This document shows positions 1-9,462 of a DNA stretch of 64,000 nt, piece by piece. Source of the stretch: an uncultured Chelatococcus sp. (lineage in GTDB: Bacteria; Pseudomonadota; Alphaproteobacteria; Rhizobiales; Beijerinckiaceae); assembly GCA_937863995.1 (NCBI GenBank), contig CALMIK010000038.1, positions 1-64,000 of the forward strand. The letters run 5' to 3'. Below the pieces are notes generated by a model. That model saw only the letters and a program-made list of their open reading frames with translations, searched no databases and had not been told where the DNA came from. A program made the translations under genes and the position numbers. How positions within the stretch are numbered: the first letter of the stretch is position 1; each line of letters begins with the position of its first letter.

Positions 1-74
1 GCTAGCCAGAAACTTCCTCTCAGCCGTCAGTCTCGCAGCCGCAATCATATGGTGGACCTGATTGAGTCCGGACC

Positions 75-180
75 TTAAAGCATTTCGACGTTTCGTTGAA
101 ACGCGGAAATGCTTTAACTTTCTGAGTTAACGCGTTTTCTTCAAGCAAAGCGGCATTCACTTTGCTTGAAAACGCTTCAG
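75..180 (+). repeat. Dispersed 106-bp two-hairpin element, copy A
   Basis: This stretch matches positions 59451-59556 without gaps, with about 14 mismatches in 106 (roughly 87% identity by eye). The first half folds as AAAGCATTTC (77-86) against GAAATGCTTT (106-115), with a nested CGTTTC/GAAACG. The second half folds as GCGTTTTC...CAAGCAAAG against CTTTGCTTGAAAACGC with a 3-nt bulge. The element ends on the stop codon of the chemotaxis receptor gene, so the second hairpin could end or protect that mRNA. It resembles intergenic palindromic repeats of rhizobia in style, but I cannot name the family. Confidence 0.75.
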
Positions 181-2273
181 GCGGCGCGAACCGAGGCGAG
201 GAAGCCGTCCACCTCGCTGCGCAGCAATTCCGCCTGATGGCTCAGTTCGGAGGCCGCCGCCAGCACTTGCGACGAGGCGGAGCTCGACTCGCCCGCAGCC
301 TCCGTCACCCCGGAAATCGCCCCGGAAACCTGCGCCGCGCCAGACGCCGCTTCCTGAATGTTGCGGGCGATTTCGCTTGTCGCCGCGGTCTGCTCCTCCA
401 CCGCAGCGGCGATGGTGGAAGCGATGCTGTTGATCTCGCCGATGGTGCCGCCGATGTTGTGGATCGCACCGGCCGCATCGCCGGTGGAGGCCCGGATAGC
501 GTCGATCTGACCGCTGATCTCGGCGGTCGCCCGCCCGGTCTGATCGGCCAGCTGCTTCACCTCGGAGGCGACGACCGCAAAGCCCCGTCCCGCGTCTCCC
601 GCCCGCGCCGCCTCGATGGTGGCGTTGAGCGCCAGTAGGTTGGTCTGCGACGCGATGGAATCGATGAGTTCGATGACACTGCCGATTTTTTCGGCGGCAG
701 CGGCAAGACCCTTCACCTTGTCGTTGGTCTGGCCGGCCTCGCTCACCGCCTGGGCGGCGATGGCCGACGACTTGGTCACCTGCCGCGCGATCTCGGCCAC
801 CGATGCCGACAGCTCCTCAGTCGCCGACGCCACGGATGCGACGTTGCTCGATGTCTGCTGCGACGCCGCCGCCACGGAGAACGACTGGTTCTGCGTCTCC
901 TCGGCAGTGGCCGCGAGCGCCCTGGCCGAGGCCTGCAACTCGGTCGCAGCGGACGCCACGACTTCGACGATGCCGCCGACGGTGCTGTCGAACCGGTCGG
1001 CAAGTGCCTGCATGTCGGCGCGCCGTTGCTCGGCCACCTCCCTGTCCCGGACGGTCTGCTCGGCGCGCAGCCGCTCGGTCTCCTGCAGATTATCGCGGAA
1101 CACCGCCATCGTCTTCGCGAGGGCGCCGATCTCATCGCCCCTGCCGAGATACGGAACCTCGACCGACAGGTCGCCGCCGGCCAGCACCGTCATGCGCTCG
1201 CGGACGACGCCTAGAGGCTTCAGCACCCGCCGCTGCAGGCCAAACATCAGCCCGACAGCGATCACTATCGACGCCGACAGAAGTCCCACATTCAGCAGGA
1301 ATGCCCTGTCCGCGCGCTCACGCGCCGTGGTGGCATGATCTTCGGCCAGTGTCAGGGCGACGTTGGCGACATCGAGAAGCTTCGCCAGCCGCGGCACCAT
1401 GTTGGCGGTCCAGCTTGGGCCATCGACATCGACGGTCTGACCGGCAACCAAAGCCTTCAGAATGTCGCTCTGGCGCTGGGGCGCCTCCGAGAAGTACGCC
1501 CGGTCGGCAGCGGCTATCGCCTGCTCGAACGCGGCGGGCAATTCCACACCGGCACTCATGTCCCGAATGGCCTGCCACGCAATCTGAGCGGAGACAGCGT
1601 GCTTGACGTATTTGTCGGTCAATTCCGGTGATTGATAGGCCGAGGCCGGCTTGGCGAGAGCGCCGAGAACGACGAGGGTCGCATCACCCGCATTGGCGCG
1701 GGCCATCCAGGCAAACGACTTGATGTCGAGCATGCGGTCCGTGAAGCCGTCCTGCAGGCGGACGCTGTGCGTGAGCTTGAGCGACACGCCGGTCAGCGTG
1801 TTGATCGTCGCGGTGACGGTGGCCGCATATTGGGCGCCGAGATTGGCCGGCCTGTCCGCTCTGGGCTGGCGCAGGGCCGCCGAAACCTGAGCCTGCTGTG
1901 CCTTGAGGTCGTCATATGCGGTCTTGAGGCTGGCGGCGTGTTCGCTGTCTCCCGGCCGGTCGGAGGCCCGCAGGATGACGATAGCCTGCTCGATCGCGAG
2001 CATCTCGACATCGCGGGCAGCGCGGATCTGTTCGAGAGAAGGCGATTGTCCGTCGTTGCTTGCGAGCGCCTGATTGACGCTGGCAGAGTCGACACGCAAA
2101 TTGTGCAGCGCATCAAAAAGATGGGATGTAACCCGCGTCACCGCTTCTATTCTGGCCTGCTCAACAGATTTTCGCCAGGAAAATACAGCATCTATTGAGA
2201 ATATAGTAATAATTGCAGCAATGAAAACACTAATAATGACTCGAAGAATAAGTCCAATAGATAGATTGTTCAT
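177..2273 (-). CDS. Methyl-accepting chemotaxis protein
   Basis: Transmembrane chemoreceptor of 698 residues that would signal to the CheA/CheW complex. A first membrane segment lies at about residues 4-26, followed by a sensory region of about 290 residues, a second membrane segment at about 322-345, a HAMP domain (about 346-400, with GRGDEIGAL near its end) and a C-terminal signalling coiled coil. The conserved hairpin tip is visible around residues 540-570 (SQTNLLALNATIEAARAG). The ATG at 2273 was preferred over an in-frame TTG at 2288 because a purine-rich GAGGGG lies just upstream. It stands alone, about 10 kb from the che operon. The ligand cannot be inferred; the periplasmic part has no domain I recognise. 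Confidence 0.93.
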   Translation of the reverse strand: MNNLSIGLILRVIISVFIAAIITIFSIDAVFSWRKSVEQARIEAVTRVTSHLFDALHNLRVDSASVNQALASNDGQSPSLEQIRAARDVEMLAIEQAIVILRASDRPGDSEHAASLKTAYDDLKAQQAQVSAALRQPRADRPANLGAQYAATVTATINTLTGVSLKLTHSVRLQDGFTDRMLDIKSFAWMARANAGDATLVVLGALAKPASAYQSPELTDKYVKHAVSAQIAWQAIRDMSAGVELPAAFEQAIAAADRAYFSEAPQRQSDILKALVAGQTVDVDGPSWTANMVPRLAKLLDVANVALTLAEDHATTARERADRAFLLNVGLLSASIVIAVGLMFGLQRRVLKPLGVVRERMTVLAGGDLSVEVPYLGRGDEIGALAKTMAVFRDNLQETERLRAEQTVRDREVAEQRRADMQALADRFDSTVGGIVEVVASAATELQASARALAATAEETQNQSFSVAAASQQTSSNVASVASATEELSASVAEIARQVTKSSAIAAQAVSEAGQTNDKVKGLAAAAEKIGSVIELIDSIASQTNLLALNATIEAARAGDAGRGFAVVASEVKQLADQTGRATAEISGQIDAIRASTGDAAGAIHNIGGTIGEINSIASTIAAAVEEQTAATSEIARNIQEAASGAAQVSGAISGVTEAAGESSSASSQVLAAASELSHQAELLRSEVDGFLASVRAA

Positions 2274-2671
2274 GCTGCCCCTCTTCAAGTTTGTTATCTC
2301 ATTACTAAATCAATAGCCCCAATATACATCTATCTGCGCGTTGCGCATCTGTCTATCACTGCGTCTCAGTCCGATTGGCCTAATACGAATTGCTTTTTCA
2401 AAAAATGATCGGGTCAGGTTGACACTCAGTTTCATTGAGTTTGCGCACATTCTGTCGGCGTCTTTCGCATGGCAGCCATGCCAACAACGCGCGAGAAATG
2501 CATATGCAGAATATCAGGCATGCGTCACGCGCAATCGCGCGCCACGATTGTCCATCTATGCTGCGCCCTAACAACAAAGGGAGCCTGTATTATTCTCCGT
2601 CTGAAAATATAATCTGCGGGCGCGGCAATATCACTTTCCACTCACGTAAAATTATCCATCACGTGAGCGCG
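2274..2671. other. Non-coding region upstream of the chemoreceptor gene
   Basis: About 400 bases without a convincing gene; the composition is more AT-rich than the surroundings. It should hold the promoter of the chemoreceptor gene (reading left) and the 3' end of the DUF4344 gene. CTCACGT (2641-2647) and ACGTGAG (2661-2667) form an inverted repeat just past the DUF4344 stop codon, without a T-tract, so it is not a clear terminator. Confidence 0.5.
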
Positions 2672-3508
2672 CTATTTCTCTTTATTCTTGAGGTGATAGA
2701 TGAACAAATCGGTGTAATATTGAGCCAATTCGTAGCAAACGGTGATCTCACGATCCTCCGATGACCAGTAGGCGTTGTCCTCGCCGCACTCCATGGCCGT
2801 CACCTTAATGCCGTTCTTGAGCTTGAAGGGCGTGGCGAAAGCCTCCTGTATGACCTCGAGCACTTCGGATTCACGAAAAATATCCGCGGTATCCGACAAC
2901 TCGCCGCTCTCCGGTTTGCGATAGGCGATGCGGAAGCGCGTGTGATGATTGTCGGGCGCAACATGCTCGGCCAGCAGACCGTACCAACTGTCGTGAATTT
3001 TACGGTATTCGCCCTCGCATTCATCCCGGCGGTCGTCGGGAAGATCGTATTCGTCGGCAATCTTTTTGTATTTTTTAGGGTCTTTGCCCGCCATCATGCA
3101 GACGATGCCATAGGCGCGCTGCTCCGCGAGGCGATGGGCCGCCGATGTATCGACATCGTCCTCGCCGCCGTTGCGCTTGGCGACCAGCCGCCAGCCCAGC
3201 GCCGCATCGGCCAGCATGCCGTCAAACAGCTTGTCGTCCGCTTCCAGCATGAACAGAACCGCGGCGCTATCGGCCGCGTCCTCTTCGTTACCGAGCACCG
3301 GCAGATCGAATTCCGAGATCAGCATGTGGCCCGCTTCATGGAACATGAAGAACAACACGTTGCCGACGACGAACTCGACTGTGCGTTCGATGTCCTTGTC
3401 GGCAAGCCCTCTGAGCCGCTTGGAATAAGCGTCAGCGGGCGGCGAAGGCAGGACAAGAAAAAAACAGGCAAGTACAGCAAGAATATATAAGCCAACCCGA
3501 TGCGGCAT
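2672..3508 (-). CDS. DUF4344 family putative metallopeptidase, exported
   Basis: Protein of 278 residues with an N-terminal hydrophobic stretch (YILAVLACFFLVLP) that looks like a signal peptide. The zinc-protease motif HEAGH sits in FMFHEAGHMLISEFDLPVLG, followed by the acidic NEEDAAD typical of DUF4344. The start at 3508 places the signal peptide at the N-terminus; an upstream in-frame start at 3577 would bury it. DUF4344 proteins are predicted zinc peptidases of unknown substrate. The gene is monocistronic on the minus strand, with a terminator-like hairpin of the preceding gene upstream of it. The family call rests on the motif and its surroundings; the substrate is unknown. Confidence 0.8.
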   Translation of the reverse strand: MPHRVGLYILAVLACFFLVLPSPPADAYSKRLRGLADKDIERTVEFVVGNVLFFMFHEAGHMLISEFDLPVLGNEEDAADSAAVLFMLEADDKLFDGMLADAALGWRLVAKRNGGEDDVDTSAAHRLAEQRAYGIVCMMAGKDPKKYKKIADEYDLPDDRRDECEGEYRKIHDSWYGLLAEHVAPDNHHTRFRIAYRKPESGELSDTADIFRESEVLEVIQEAFATPFKLKNGIKVTAMECGEDNAYWSSEDREITVCYELAQYYTDLFIYHLKNKEK

Positions 3509-3654
3509 GATGGTCCCTGCACGGCGTAGCGTTAAGGCGTGGCGCAATAATGCGCACTGGCGGCCAATAAAATCCACAGTAACTCAAAAATAAAATGAAG
3601 AATTTATTGCGAGGATGATCGTCAATCGACCGGAAAACTCTTTGCAAAATGAAA

Positions 3655-3683
3655 GCCCGCGATGCGTCCGGCGCGCCGCGGGC
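3655..3683 (-). terminator. Rho-independent terminator of the 3696-4925 gene
   Basis: On the minus strand GCCCGCG and CGCGGGC form a 7-bp GC stem with a 15-nt loop, followed by TTTCATTTT. It lies 13 bases past the stop codon of the upstream gene. Confidence 0.6.
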
Positions 3684-3695
3684 CATCTGGAAAGA

Positions 3696-4925
3696 TCAGC
3701 GCCAGCTGTCGATGGCGTCGGCGATGACCTGGCGTCCGATCGATCCCTTGGCGAACGTGACCGTGCCGATCCCGCCATCGGCGAATCTCACCGGCAGATC
3801 CACCCAGTCGCGCTCACGCAACAGGTTGTAGTTGCGCTCGATATCGGAGGGCGCATTGGACAGCCCGACGAGGAAGATGTTGTCCGCCACCGGTATGGTG
3901 AGGCCGGCGAGCGGCACGCCGCGCGGTTCCTTGTCGACGCGCAGTTGCGGCACGGCCATGTCGCGCACCGCCCGCTCCGGCTTGTCAGCCGCGTTGACGA
4001 AGGTCACCTCGATCGTGTGCGAGGCCGGAAGCGACGCATCGTCGTTGGGCCGGATGACCAGCGAGAACGACAGCCCGACATCCGGCACGGCGATGTCCGT
4101 GTAAAGCACCGCCGACCGCGAGCCCTTGCCCTCCAGCCGCCACACGACCTGGCCGGACGAGATCTTCGGCTGGTCGGGGTTCTTGTCGTCGAGCTCGAAC
4201 AGGAAAGCGCGCTGGGCAACGATCTCCGGCTGGCTATCCATCGGCGCGGCGGCTGCACCGGGCTGGGGCGCAGGCTGGGCCGGCTGAGGCGCGGGAGCCG
4301 CTTGCGCCTGTTGCTGCGGCGCGGTCTCGTCAGCGCCACCGCCAACACGATCGGCGATCTTATTATTGTTGTCGTTCTCGACCTGCGCGCCGGTGAAAGC
4401 GGGATTGGCCTCATCCGCGTCGGGCGGCGATCCCGCCCGCAGCCACCAGGCGGCGAAGCCGATTCCAGCGAGCACGATCGCGATGGCGGCGATGGTGGCG
4501 CCACGCCGCGACGAAGCTCCCGCGCGGGGTTCACGCCGCGCGGCGACACGGGGCCGCCCGCGTCCGGCATCGGCGCCGGCCGCTTGCGCCGCCGCCGTGT
4601 CCACCTCATCGGTGCCGTTGGCCGCTCCGGCTGCGCCCACAGTCTCGTCGGCGGCGAAGCGGTCGAACGACAGCAAGTCCTCGCTGGGCACGGGAGCACC
4701 GGTGCGCTCGGCCTCGATCCGCGCGATCACGGTCTCGAGCGACGCGTGCTCGCGTCGCAGCCGCTCGATCTCCTCCCGGGTTTCCGCCTCGGGCAGGCCA
4801 GAGTCAATTTCCTGACGCCGGCGTTCGTAGAGACTTCTAATATGATTATAAACCGCAAGCCGCGCTTCGGGCGTGTCCGGCTGGCTATCGATCGCCCGAT
4901 TCAGCAATTCATACAAATCAGTCAT
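3696..4925 (-). CDS. Membrane-anchored protein of unknown function, downstream of purA
   Basis: Protein of 409 residues. Residues 1-80 are charged and probably helical or coiled coil (EIERLRREHASLETVIARIE). A basic Ser/Arg segment precedes one transmembrane helix (ATIAAIAIVLAGIGFAAWWL, about residues 140-160). A Pro/Ala/Gln-rich linker (about 200-230) leads to a soluble C-terminal domain of about 175 residues, presumably periplasmic. The gene follows purA on the same strand with 66 bases between, so the two may be co-transcribed. I do not recognise the C-terminal domain. Similar anchored proteins next to purA are known in rhizobia as hypothetical proteins; no function should be inferred. Confidence 0.75.
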   Translation of the reverse strand: MTDLYELLNRAIDSQPDTPEARLAVYNHIRSLYERRRQEIDSGLPEAETREEIERLRREHASLETVIARIEAERTGAPVPSEDLLSFDRFAADETVGAAGAANGTDEVDTAAAQAAGADAGRGRPRVAARREPRAGASSRRGATIAAIAIVLAGIGFAAWWLRAGSPPDADEANPAFTGAQVENDNNNKIADRVGGGADETAPQQQAQAAPAPQPAQPAPQPGAAAAPMDSQPEIVAQRAFLFELDDKNPDQPKISSGQVVWRLEGKGSRSAVLYTDIAVPDVGLSFSLVIRPNDDASLPASHTIEVTFVNAADKPERAVRDMAVPQLRVDKEPRGVPLAGLTIPVADNIFLVGLSNAPSDIERNYNLLRERDWVDLPVRFADGGIGTVTFAKGSIGRQVIADAIDSWR

Positions 4926-4991
4926 CAGCCTTCAACCGCCTCCCGGACGGCCTCATCTGTCCCAACGCTCCGCGCGGTGCGGCGCGAGCCC

Positions 4992-6284
4992 TCAACCCTC
5001 AAAAGGATTATGCACGAGGATAGTATCGTCGCGTTCCGGACTGGTTGAAAGAAGGGCGACCGGCGCGCCGATCAATTCCTCGATACGACGCACATATTTG
5101 ATCGCTTCCGCCGGCAGATCCGCCCAGGAGCGCGCGCCCGCCGTCGATCCGGACCAGCCCTTGATGGTTTCGTACACGGGTTTCACCCGCGCCTGCAGGG
5201 CTTGATTCGCCGGCAGGTAGTCGATGGCGCGCCCGTCGAGCTCGTAGCCGACGGCGATCTTGATTTCCTCGAATCCGTCGAGAATATCGAGCTTCGTGAG
5301 CGCGATGCCATTGATGCCGGAAGTGCTGACGGTCTGGCGCACCAGAGTGGCGTCAAACCAGCCGCAGCGGCGCTTGCGCCCCGTGACCACGCCGAACTCG
5401 CGGCCCTTCTGGCCGATCAGCTCGCCCGTCTCGTCGAAAAGCTCGGTCGGGAACGGGCCCTCGCCCACGCGCGTCGTATAGGCCTTGGCGATGCCGAGCA
5501 CGTAGCCGATGGCGCCCGGCCCCAGGCCAGAGCCCGCAGCCGCCTGCCCCGCCACCGTGTGCGAGGACGTGACGAACGGATAAGTGCCGTGGTCGACATC
5601 GAGCAGCGCGCCCTGGGCACCCTCGAACAGGATGCGCCGGCCCGCGCGCCGGTCGGCGTCGAGCGTGCGCCAGGTCGTGTCGATGAACGGCAGCACCTTG
5701 GGCGCCAGCGCCAGCAACTCGGTGACGATCGCCTCCGCCCCATACTCCGGCAGGCCGAAACCGCGCCTGAGCGCATTGTGGTGCGACAGCAGCCGCTCCA
5801 CCTTGCCCGGCAGCGACTCCGGATCGGCGAGATCGGCGAGGCGGATGGCGCGACGGCCGGCCTTGTCCTCGTAGGCGGGGCCAATGCCGCGCCGCGTGGT
5901 GCCGATGCGCGTGCCGGCGTTGGAATTCTCGCGCAGCGAATCGAGCTCGCGATGCAGCGGCAGGATGAGCGATACGTTTTCGGCGATGCGCAGGTTATCG
6001 GCGGTGATGGTCACGCCCTGACCGCTGAGCCGGTCGATCTCGTCCACGAGCGCCTGCGGATCGAGCACGACGCCGTTACCGATGACGCCGCGCTTGCCCG
6101 GCCGCACCACACCCGACGGCAGCAGCGACAGCTTGTAGGTTTCCTCGCCGATGACGAGCGTATGTCCGGCGTTGTGTCCGCCCTGGAAGCGCACGACCAC
6201 ATCGGCCTGCTCCGACAGCCAGTCGACAATCTTGCCCTTGCCTTCGTCGCCCCACTGGGCGCCGACCACGACAACGTTCGCCAT
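4992..6284 (-). CDS. purA: Adenylosuccinate synthetase
   Basis: GTP-dependent enzyme joining IMP and aspartate to adenylosuccinate, the first committed step to AMP. The product has 430 residues, the usual length. The N-terminal GTP loop WGDEGKGK carries the catalytic base Asp13, and His41 is present in [30 protein letters not shown] and [10 protein letters not shown] are also family signatures. The start at 6284 gives the canonical [12 protein letters not shown]; a longer reading from 6332 adds a non-conserved leader. It is transcribed away from a strong terminator that separates it from serA. Confidence 0.98.
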   Translation of the reverse strand: MANVVVVGAQWGDEGKGKIVDWLSEQADVVVRFQGGHNAGHTLVIGEETYKLSLLPSGVVRPGKRGVIGNGVVLDPQALVDEIDRLSGQGVTITADNLRIAENVSLILPLHRELDSLRENSNAGTRIGTTRRGIGPAYEDKAGRRAIRLADLADPESLPGKVERLLSHHNALRRGFGLPEYGAEAIVTELLALAPKVLPFIDTTWRTLDADRRAGRRILFEGAQGALLDVDHGTYPFVTSSHTVAGQAAAGSGLGPGAIGYVLGIAKAYTTRVGEGPFPTELFDETGELIGQKGREFGVVTGRKRRCGWFDATLVRQTVSTSGINGIALTKLDILDGFEEIKIAVGYELDGRAIDYLPANQALQARVKPVYETIKGWSGSTAGARSWADLPAEAIKYVRRIEELIGAPVALLSTSPERDDTILVHNPFEG

Positions 6285-6338
6285 AATCCGCCTCGTATCC
6301 GTCCTTCGCGGACGTTTTTCGCCCGCCGACAAAGCAAA

Positions 6339-6371
6339 CCCCGGCCAAGAGAACGCGCTCTTGTGCCGGGG
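6339..6371 (-). terminator. Terminator between serA and purA
   Basis: CCCCGGC-CAAGAG pairs with CTCTTG-T-GCCGGGG, a 13-bp stem with a one-base bulge and a 6-nt loop. On the minus strand it is followed by TTTGCTTTG. It lies about 60 bases past the serA stop and about 55 bases upstream of purA. Confidence 0.7.
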
Positions 6372-6433
6372 CTCTCGTTTATCTCATGGAAGATCGCGCC
6401 CGCCAGGTCAAGCCCCGAGCGGCGCCATCCCCG

Positions 6434-8017
6434 TCAGAACGTCAGGTGATGGGCGTGCTTCACGCCGGGGATGGCATGCACCGCATCGAGCACCGACTGC
6501 GGCACCGCGCCGTCGACCTGCACCAGAGCCACCGCCGAACCGCCCTCGGCGTCGCGGCCCAGCGCGAGCGTGGCGATGTTGATGCCGGCATCGCCCAGAA
6601 CCGTGGCAAAGCGACCGATGAAGCCGGGCTTGTCCTCGTTGGACACGTAGATCACGGACGGCGCGAACTCCGCGTCGACCTTGATGCCCTTGATGCCGAC
6701 GATGCGCGGCTTGCCGTCCGCGAACACCGTGCCGACCACCGAACGCTCGAATGCGTCCGTGACGACAGTGAGCGTGATCAGCGCATCGTAATCGCCCTGC
6801 GCCTCGCGCGTCGTCTCCTCGATGACGATGCCGCGATCGCGCGCAACGGCAGAGGCCGACACCACGTTGACGTCCTGCAGGATGGGGCGCAGCAGGCCGG
6901 CGATCGCAGCCGAAGTGAGCGCCTTGACCTTGAGCTGGGCGACGGACCCCTCATAGGTGATGCGCACGCTCTTGAGGCCGCTCTCGGTCAGCTGGCCGGC
7001 GAACGAGCCGAGCTTTTCGGCCAGCTCGATGAACGGGCGCAGCTTGGGCGCTTCCTCGGCCGTGATCGAGGGGAAGTTGATGGCGTTGGTGATCGCGCCG
7101 CGCAGCAGGTAGTCCGAGATCTGCTCGGCGACCTGCAGGGCCACGTTCTCCTGCGCTTCCGTGGTGGCCGCGCCAAGGTGGGGCGTGGCGACAACGTTCG
7201 GGTGGCCGAAGAGCGGGTTTTCCTTCGCCGGCTCGACGGTGAACACGTCGAAGGCAGCGCCGGCCACGTGGCCGCTGTCGAGGGCCGCGCGCAGCGCCAC
7301 CTCATCCACCAGTCCGCCGCGGGCGCAGTTGATAATGCGCACGCCCTTCTTCGTCTTGGCGAGGTTTTCGGCCGAAAGGATGTTTTTCGTCTTCTCGGTC
7401 AGCGGCGTGTGCAGCGTGATGAAGTCGGCGCGCGCCAGAAGGTCGTCGAGCTCGACCTTCTCGACACCGAGATCACGCGCCCGCTCGGGCGACAGGAACG
7501 GATCGTAGGCGATGACGCGGGTGCGCAGGCCGACCGCGCGCTCGGCGACGATGGAGCCGATGTTGCCGCAGCCGATGATGCCGAAGGTCTTGCCCGTGAG
7601 CTCCACGCCCATGAAGCGGTTCTTCTCCCACTTGCCGGCCTGGGTGGAGGCGTCGGCGGCGGGAATCTCGCGCGCCAGCGCGAAGGTGAGCGCGATGGCG
7701 TGCTCGGCCGTGGTGATGGAGTTGCCGAAGGGCGTGTTCATCACGATGATGCCGCGCGCGGTCGCGGCGGGCACGTCGACGTTGTCGACGCCGATGCCGG
7801 CGCGCCCGATCACCTTGAGACGGGTGGCCTTCTCCAGAAGCTTCGCCGTCACCTTGGTGGCGGAGCGGATGGCGAGACCATCGTAGTTGCCGATGATCTG
7901 TTCGAGTTCGTCCTTGTCGATGCCGGGACGGAAATCGACGTCGACGCCGTTGTCCTTGAAGATCTGAACGGCAGCGTCCGACAGGTTATCGGAAATGAGC
8001 ACCTTGGGAGCGGTCAT
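6434..8017 (-). CDS. serA: D-3-phosphoglycerate dehydrogenase
   Basis: Oxidises 3-phosphoglycerate to 3-phosphohydroxypyruvate, the first step of serine synthesis. The product has 527 residues, the long form with an intervening domain and a C-terminal ACT domain (about residues 455-527, starting near SVIYVSNEDKPGFIG). The NAD-binding loop GIIGCGNIGS, the catalytic Arg in NCARGGLVDE and the His in ATPHLGAATTEAQ are present. serC lies upstream on the same strand, 150 bases away, so the first two enzymes of the pathway are adjacent and probably co-regulated. Confidence 0.98.
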   Translation of the reverse strand: MTAPKVLISDNLSDAAVQIFKDNGVDVDFRPGIDKDELEQIIGNYDGLAIRSATKVTAKLLEKATRLKVIGRAGIGVDNVDVPAATARGIIVMNTPFGNSITTAEHAIALTFALAREIPAADASTQAGKWEKNRFMGVELTGKTFGIIGCGNIGSIVAERAVGLRTRVIAYDPFLSPERARDLGVEKVELDDLLARADFITLHTPLTEKTKNILSAENLAKTKKGVRIINCARGGLVDEVALRAALDSGHVAGAAFDVFTVEPAKENPLFGHPNVVATPHLGAATTEAQENVALQVAEQISDYLLRGAITNAINFPSITAEEAPKLRPFIELAEKLGSFAGQLTESGLKSVRITYEGSVAQLKVKALTSAAIAGLLRPILQDVNVVSASAVARDRGIVIEETTREAQGDYDALITLTVVTDAFERSVVGTVFADGKPRIVGIKGIKVDAEFAPSVIYVSNEDKPGFIGRFATVLGDAGINIATLALGRDAEGGSAVALVQVDGAVPQSVLDAVHAIPGVKHAHHLTF

Positions 8018-8109
8018 GGCATGAACTTTCCTGATGTGGCCGCTCTGCGGCGGCCCTTTTGCGGGCGGGCAAAGCCTCTCACCCGCGATGGCGATCCGGG
8101 GCGGTGCGC

Positions 8110-8132
8110 GGGCCCGCGCGAAGAGCGGGCCC
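8110..8132 (-). terminator. GC hairpin in the serC-serA gap
   Basis: GGGCCCGC (8110-8117) and GCGGGCCC (8125-8132) form a perfect 8-bp stem with a 7-nt loop, 35 bases past the serC stop on the minus strand. No T-tract follows, so it may attenuate or stabilise the mRNA rather than terminate it. Confidence 0.35.
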
Positions 8133-8167
8133 GGCGTTCAGTCTGTCCGTTGCGGAAATCCGGCCGC

Positions 8168-9340
8168 TCAGCCGGCTAGCTTGGCCTTCTCGGTGGCGAA
8201 AGCCCAGTCCAGCCAGGGCGTCAACGCCTCGAGATCGGAACGCTCGACCGTCGCGCCGGCCCAGATGCGCAGGCCCGCGGGCGCGTCGCGGTAGGCGCCG
8301 ATGTCATAGGCGACGCCTTCCTTGTCGAGAACCGAAACGATGCCCTTCGCAACCGCCGCGACCGCCTCAGCCCCGCCCGCGACGACGTCGGGATCGACGA
8401 TCGAGAAGGTCACGGACGTGTTGGAGCGGGTTGCCGTGTCCTGCGCCAGCGGCGCGACCCACGGCGTGCGCTCGGCCCAGTCGTAGAGCACCTTGGCGTT
8501 GGCGTCGGCGCGGGTGATCAGCCCCTCAAGGCCGCCAACGGACTTCGCCCAATTCAGCGCATCGAGATAGTCCTCGGTGGCCAGCATCGACGGCGTGTTG
8601 ATGGTCTCGCCGACGAAGATGCCCTCGATCAGCTTGCCGCCCGAGGTGAGACGGAACACCTTCGGCAGCGGCCATGCGGGCTTGTAGGTTTCGAGCCGCT
8701 GCACGGCGCGCGGAGAAAGAATGACGATGCCGTGCGCGCCCTCGCCGCCCAGCACCTTCTGCCAGGAGAAGGTGACGACATCGAACTTCGTCCACTCCAG
8801 AGGCTGGGCGAAAGCGGCCGAGGTGGCGTCGTTGATGATGAGCCCTTCGCGATCGTCAGGGATCCAGTCCGCGTTCGGCACCTTGACGCCGGAGGTCGTG
8901 CCGTTCCACGTCAGCACCACGTCACGGGTCCGCGCATCGACCTGCGAAAGGTCGGGCAGCGCGCCGTAGGGGGCGTTGATGACGCGCGCGTCGGCGAGCT
9001 TGAGCTGCTTGACGACGTCCGTGACCCAGCCTTCGCCGAAGGACTCCCACGCGAGCAGATCGACGCCGCGCGCGCCGAGCGTCGACCACAAAACGGCCTC
9101 TACCGCGCCGGTGTCGGAACCGGGCAGGATACCGATGCGGTAATCCGCGGGAACTTGCAGGATTTCACGGGTGAGATCGATCGCCAGCTTGAGCTTGGCC
9201 TTGCCGATCTTGGCGCGGTGCGAGCGGCCTACCGCCGCGTCCTTGAGCGCCTCGACGTTCCAGCCGGGGCGCTTCGCCGTCGGGCCGGAGGAGAACGCGG
9301 GATTTGCCGGCCGCGCAACAGGCTTCACAATATCTGTCAT
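8168..9340 (-). CDS. serC: Phosphoserine aminotransferase
   Basis: PLP enzyme that converts 3-phosphohydroxypyruvate and glutamate to O-phosphoserine. The protein has 390 residues and belongs to the alphaproteobacterial form of the family ([15 protein letters not shown] near the N-terminus). The PLP lysine is in [16 protein letters not shown], and [14 protein letters not shown] matches the cofactor-binding region. The ATG at 9340 sits just behind a structured leader (9357-9394). It lies upstream of serA in the same direction. The serB phosphatase is not in the window. Confidence 0.97.
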   Translation of the reverse strand: MTDIVKPVARPANPAFSSGPTAKRPGWNVEALKDAAVGRSHRAKIGKAKLKLAIDLTREILQVPADYRIGILPGSDTGAVEAVLWSTLGARGVDLLAWESFGEGWVTDVVKQLKLADARVINAPYGALPDLSQVDARTRDVVLTWNGTTSGVKVPNADWIPDDREGLIINDATSAAFAQPLEWTKFDVVTFSWQKVLGGEGAHGIVILSPRAVQRLETYKPAWPLPKVFRLTSGGKLIEGIFVGETINTPSMLATEDYLDALNWAKSVGGLEGLITRADANAKVLYDWAERTPWVAPLAQDTATRSNTSVTFSIVDPDVVAGGAEAVAAVAKGIVSVLDKEGVAYDIGAYRDAPAGLRIWAGATVERSDLEALTPWLDWAFATEKAKLAG

Positions 9341-9356
9341 GTTGTATCCATCCTCA

Positions 9357-9394
9357 CAGATGGGCGCTTCCCGTTGGGGGGAAGTGTCCCGCTG
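9357..9394 (-). promoter_or_regulatory. serC leader RNA element (candidate)
   Basis: In the 5' leader of serC the minus strand reads CAG-C-GGG-ACA-CTTCCC, a 6-nt loop, GGGAAG-CG-CCC-AT-CTG: a nested hairpin with small internal loops ending 16 bases before the ATG. A conserved RNA element called the serC motif is known from alphaproteobacterial serC leaders, and the position and architecture fit. I match it from memory of the family, not by a covariance search. Because the hairpin is so close to the start codon, it could affect translation. Confidence 0.55.
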
Positions 9395-9462
9395 ATGGAG
9401 ATACAGGTTTTAGCCATCCCGCGCAAGCAGCCGAACGTCACAAACCTCTGGATCGCGCAGAT

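Noticed and set aside
2641..2667. CTCACGT/ACGTGAG hairpin past the DUF4344 gene as a terminator
   Set aside because: The loop is 13 nt and no T-tract follows on the minus strand, so it is only noted in the region entry.
3615..5048. A 477-residue plus-strand open frame across the 3696-4925 gene
   Set aside because: The minus-strand gene has a coherent domain layout, a membrane helix and a terminator; the plus frame has none.
6386..8179. A 597-residue open frame on the plus strand across serA
   Set aside because: It is antisense to a well-supported serA and is rich in Arg, Asp and His as expected from the complement of GC-rich codons.
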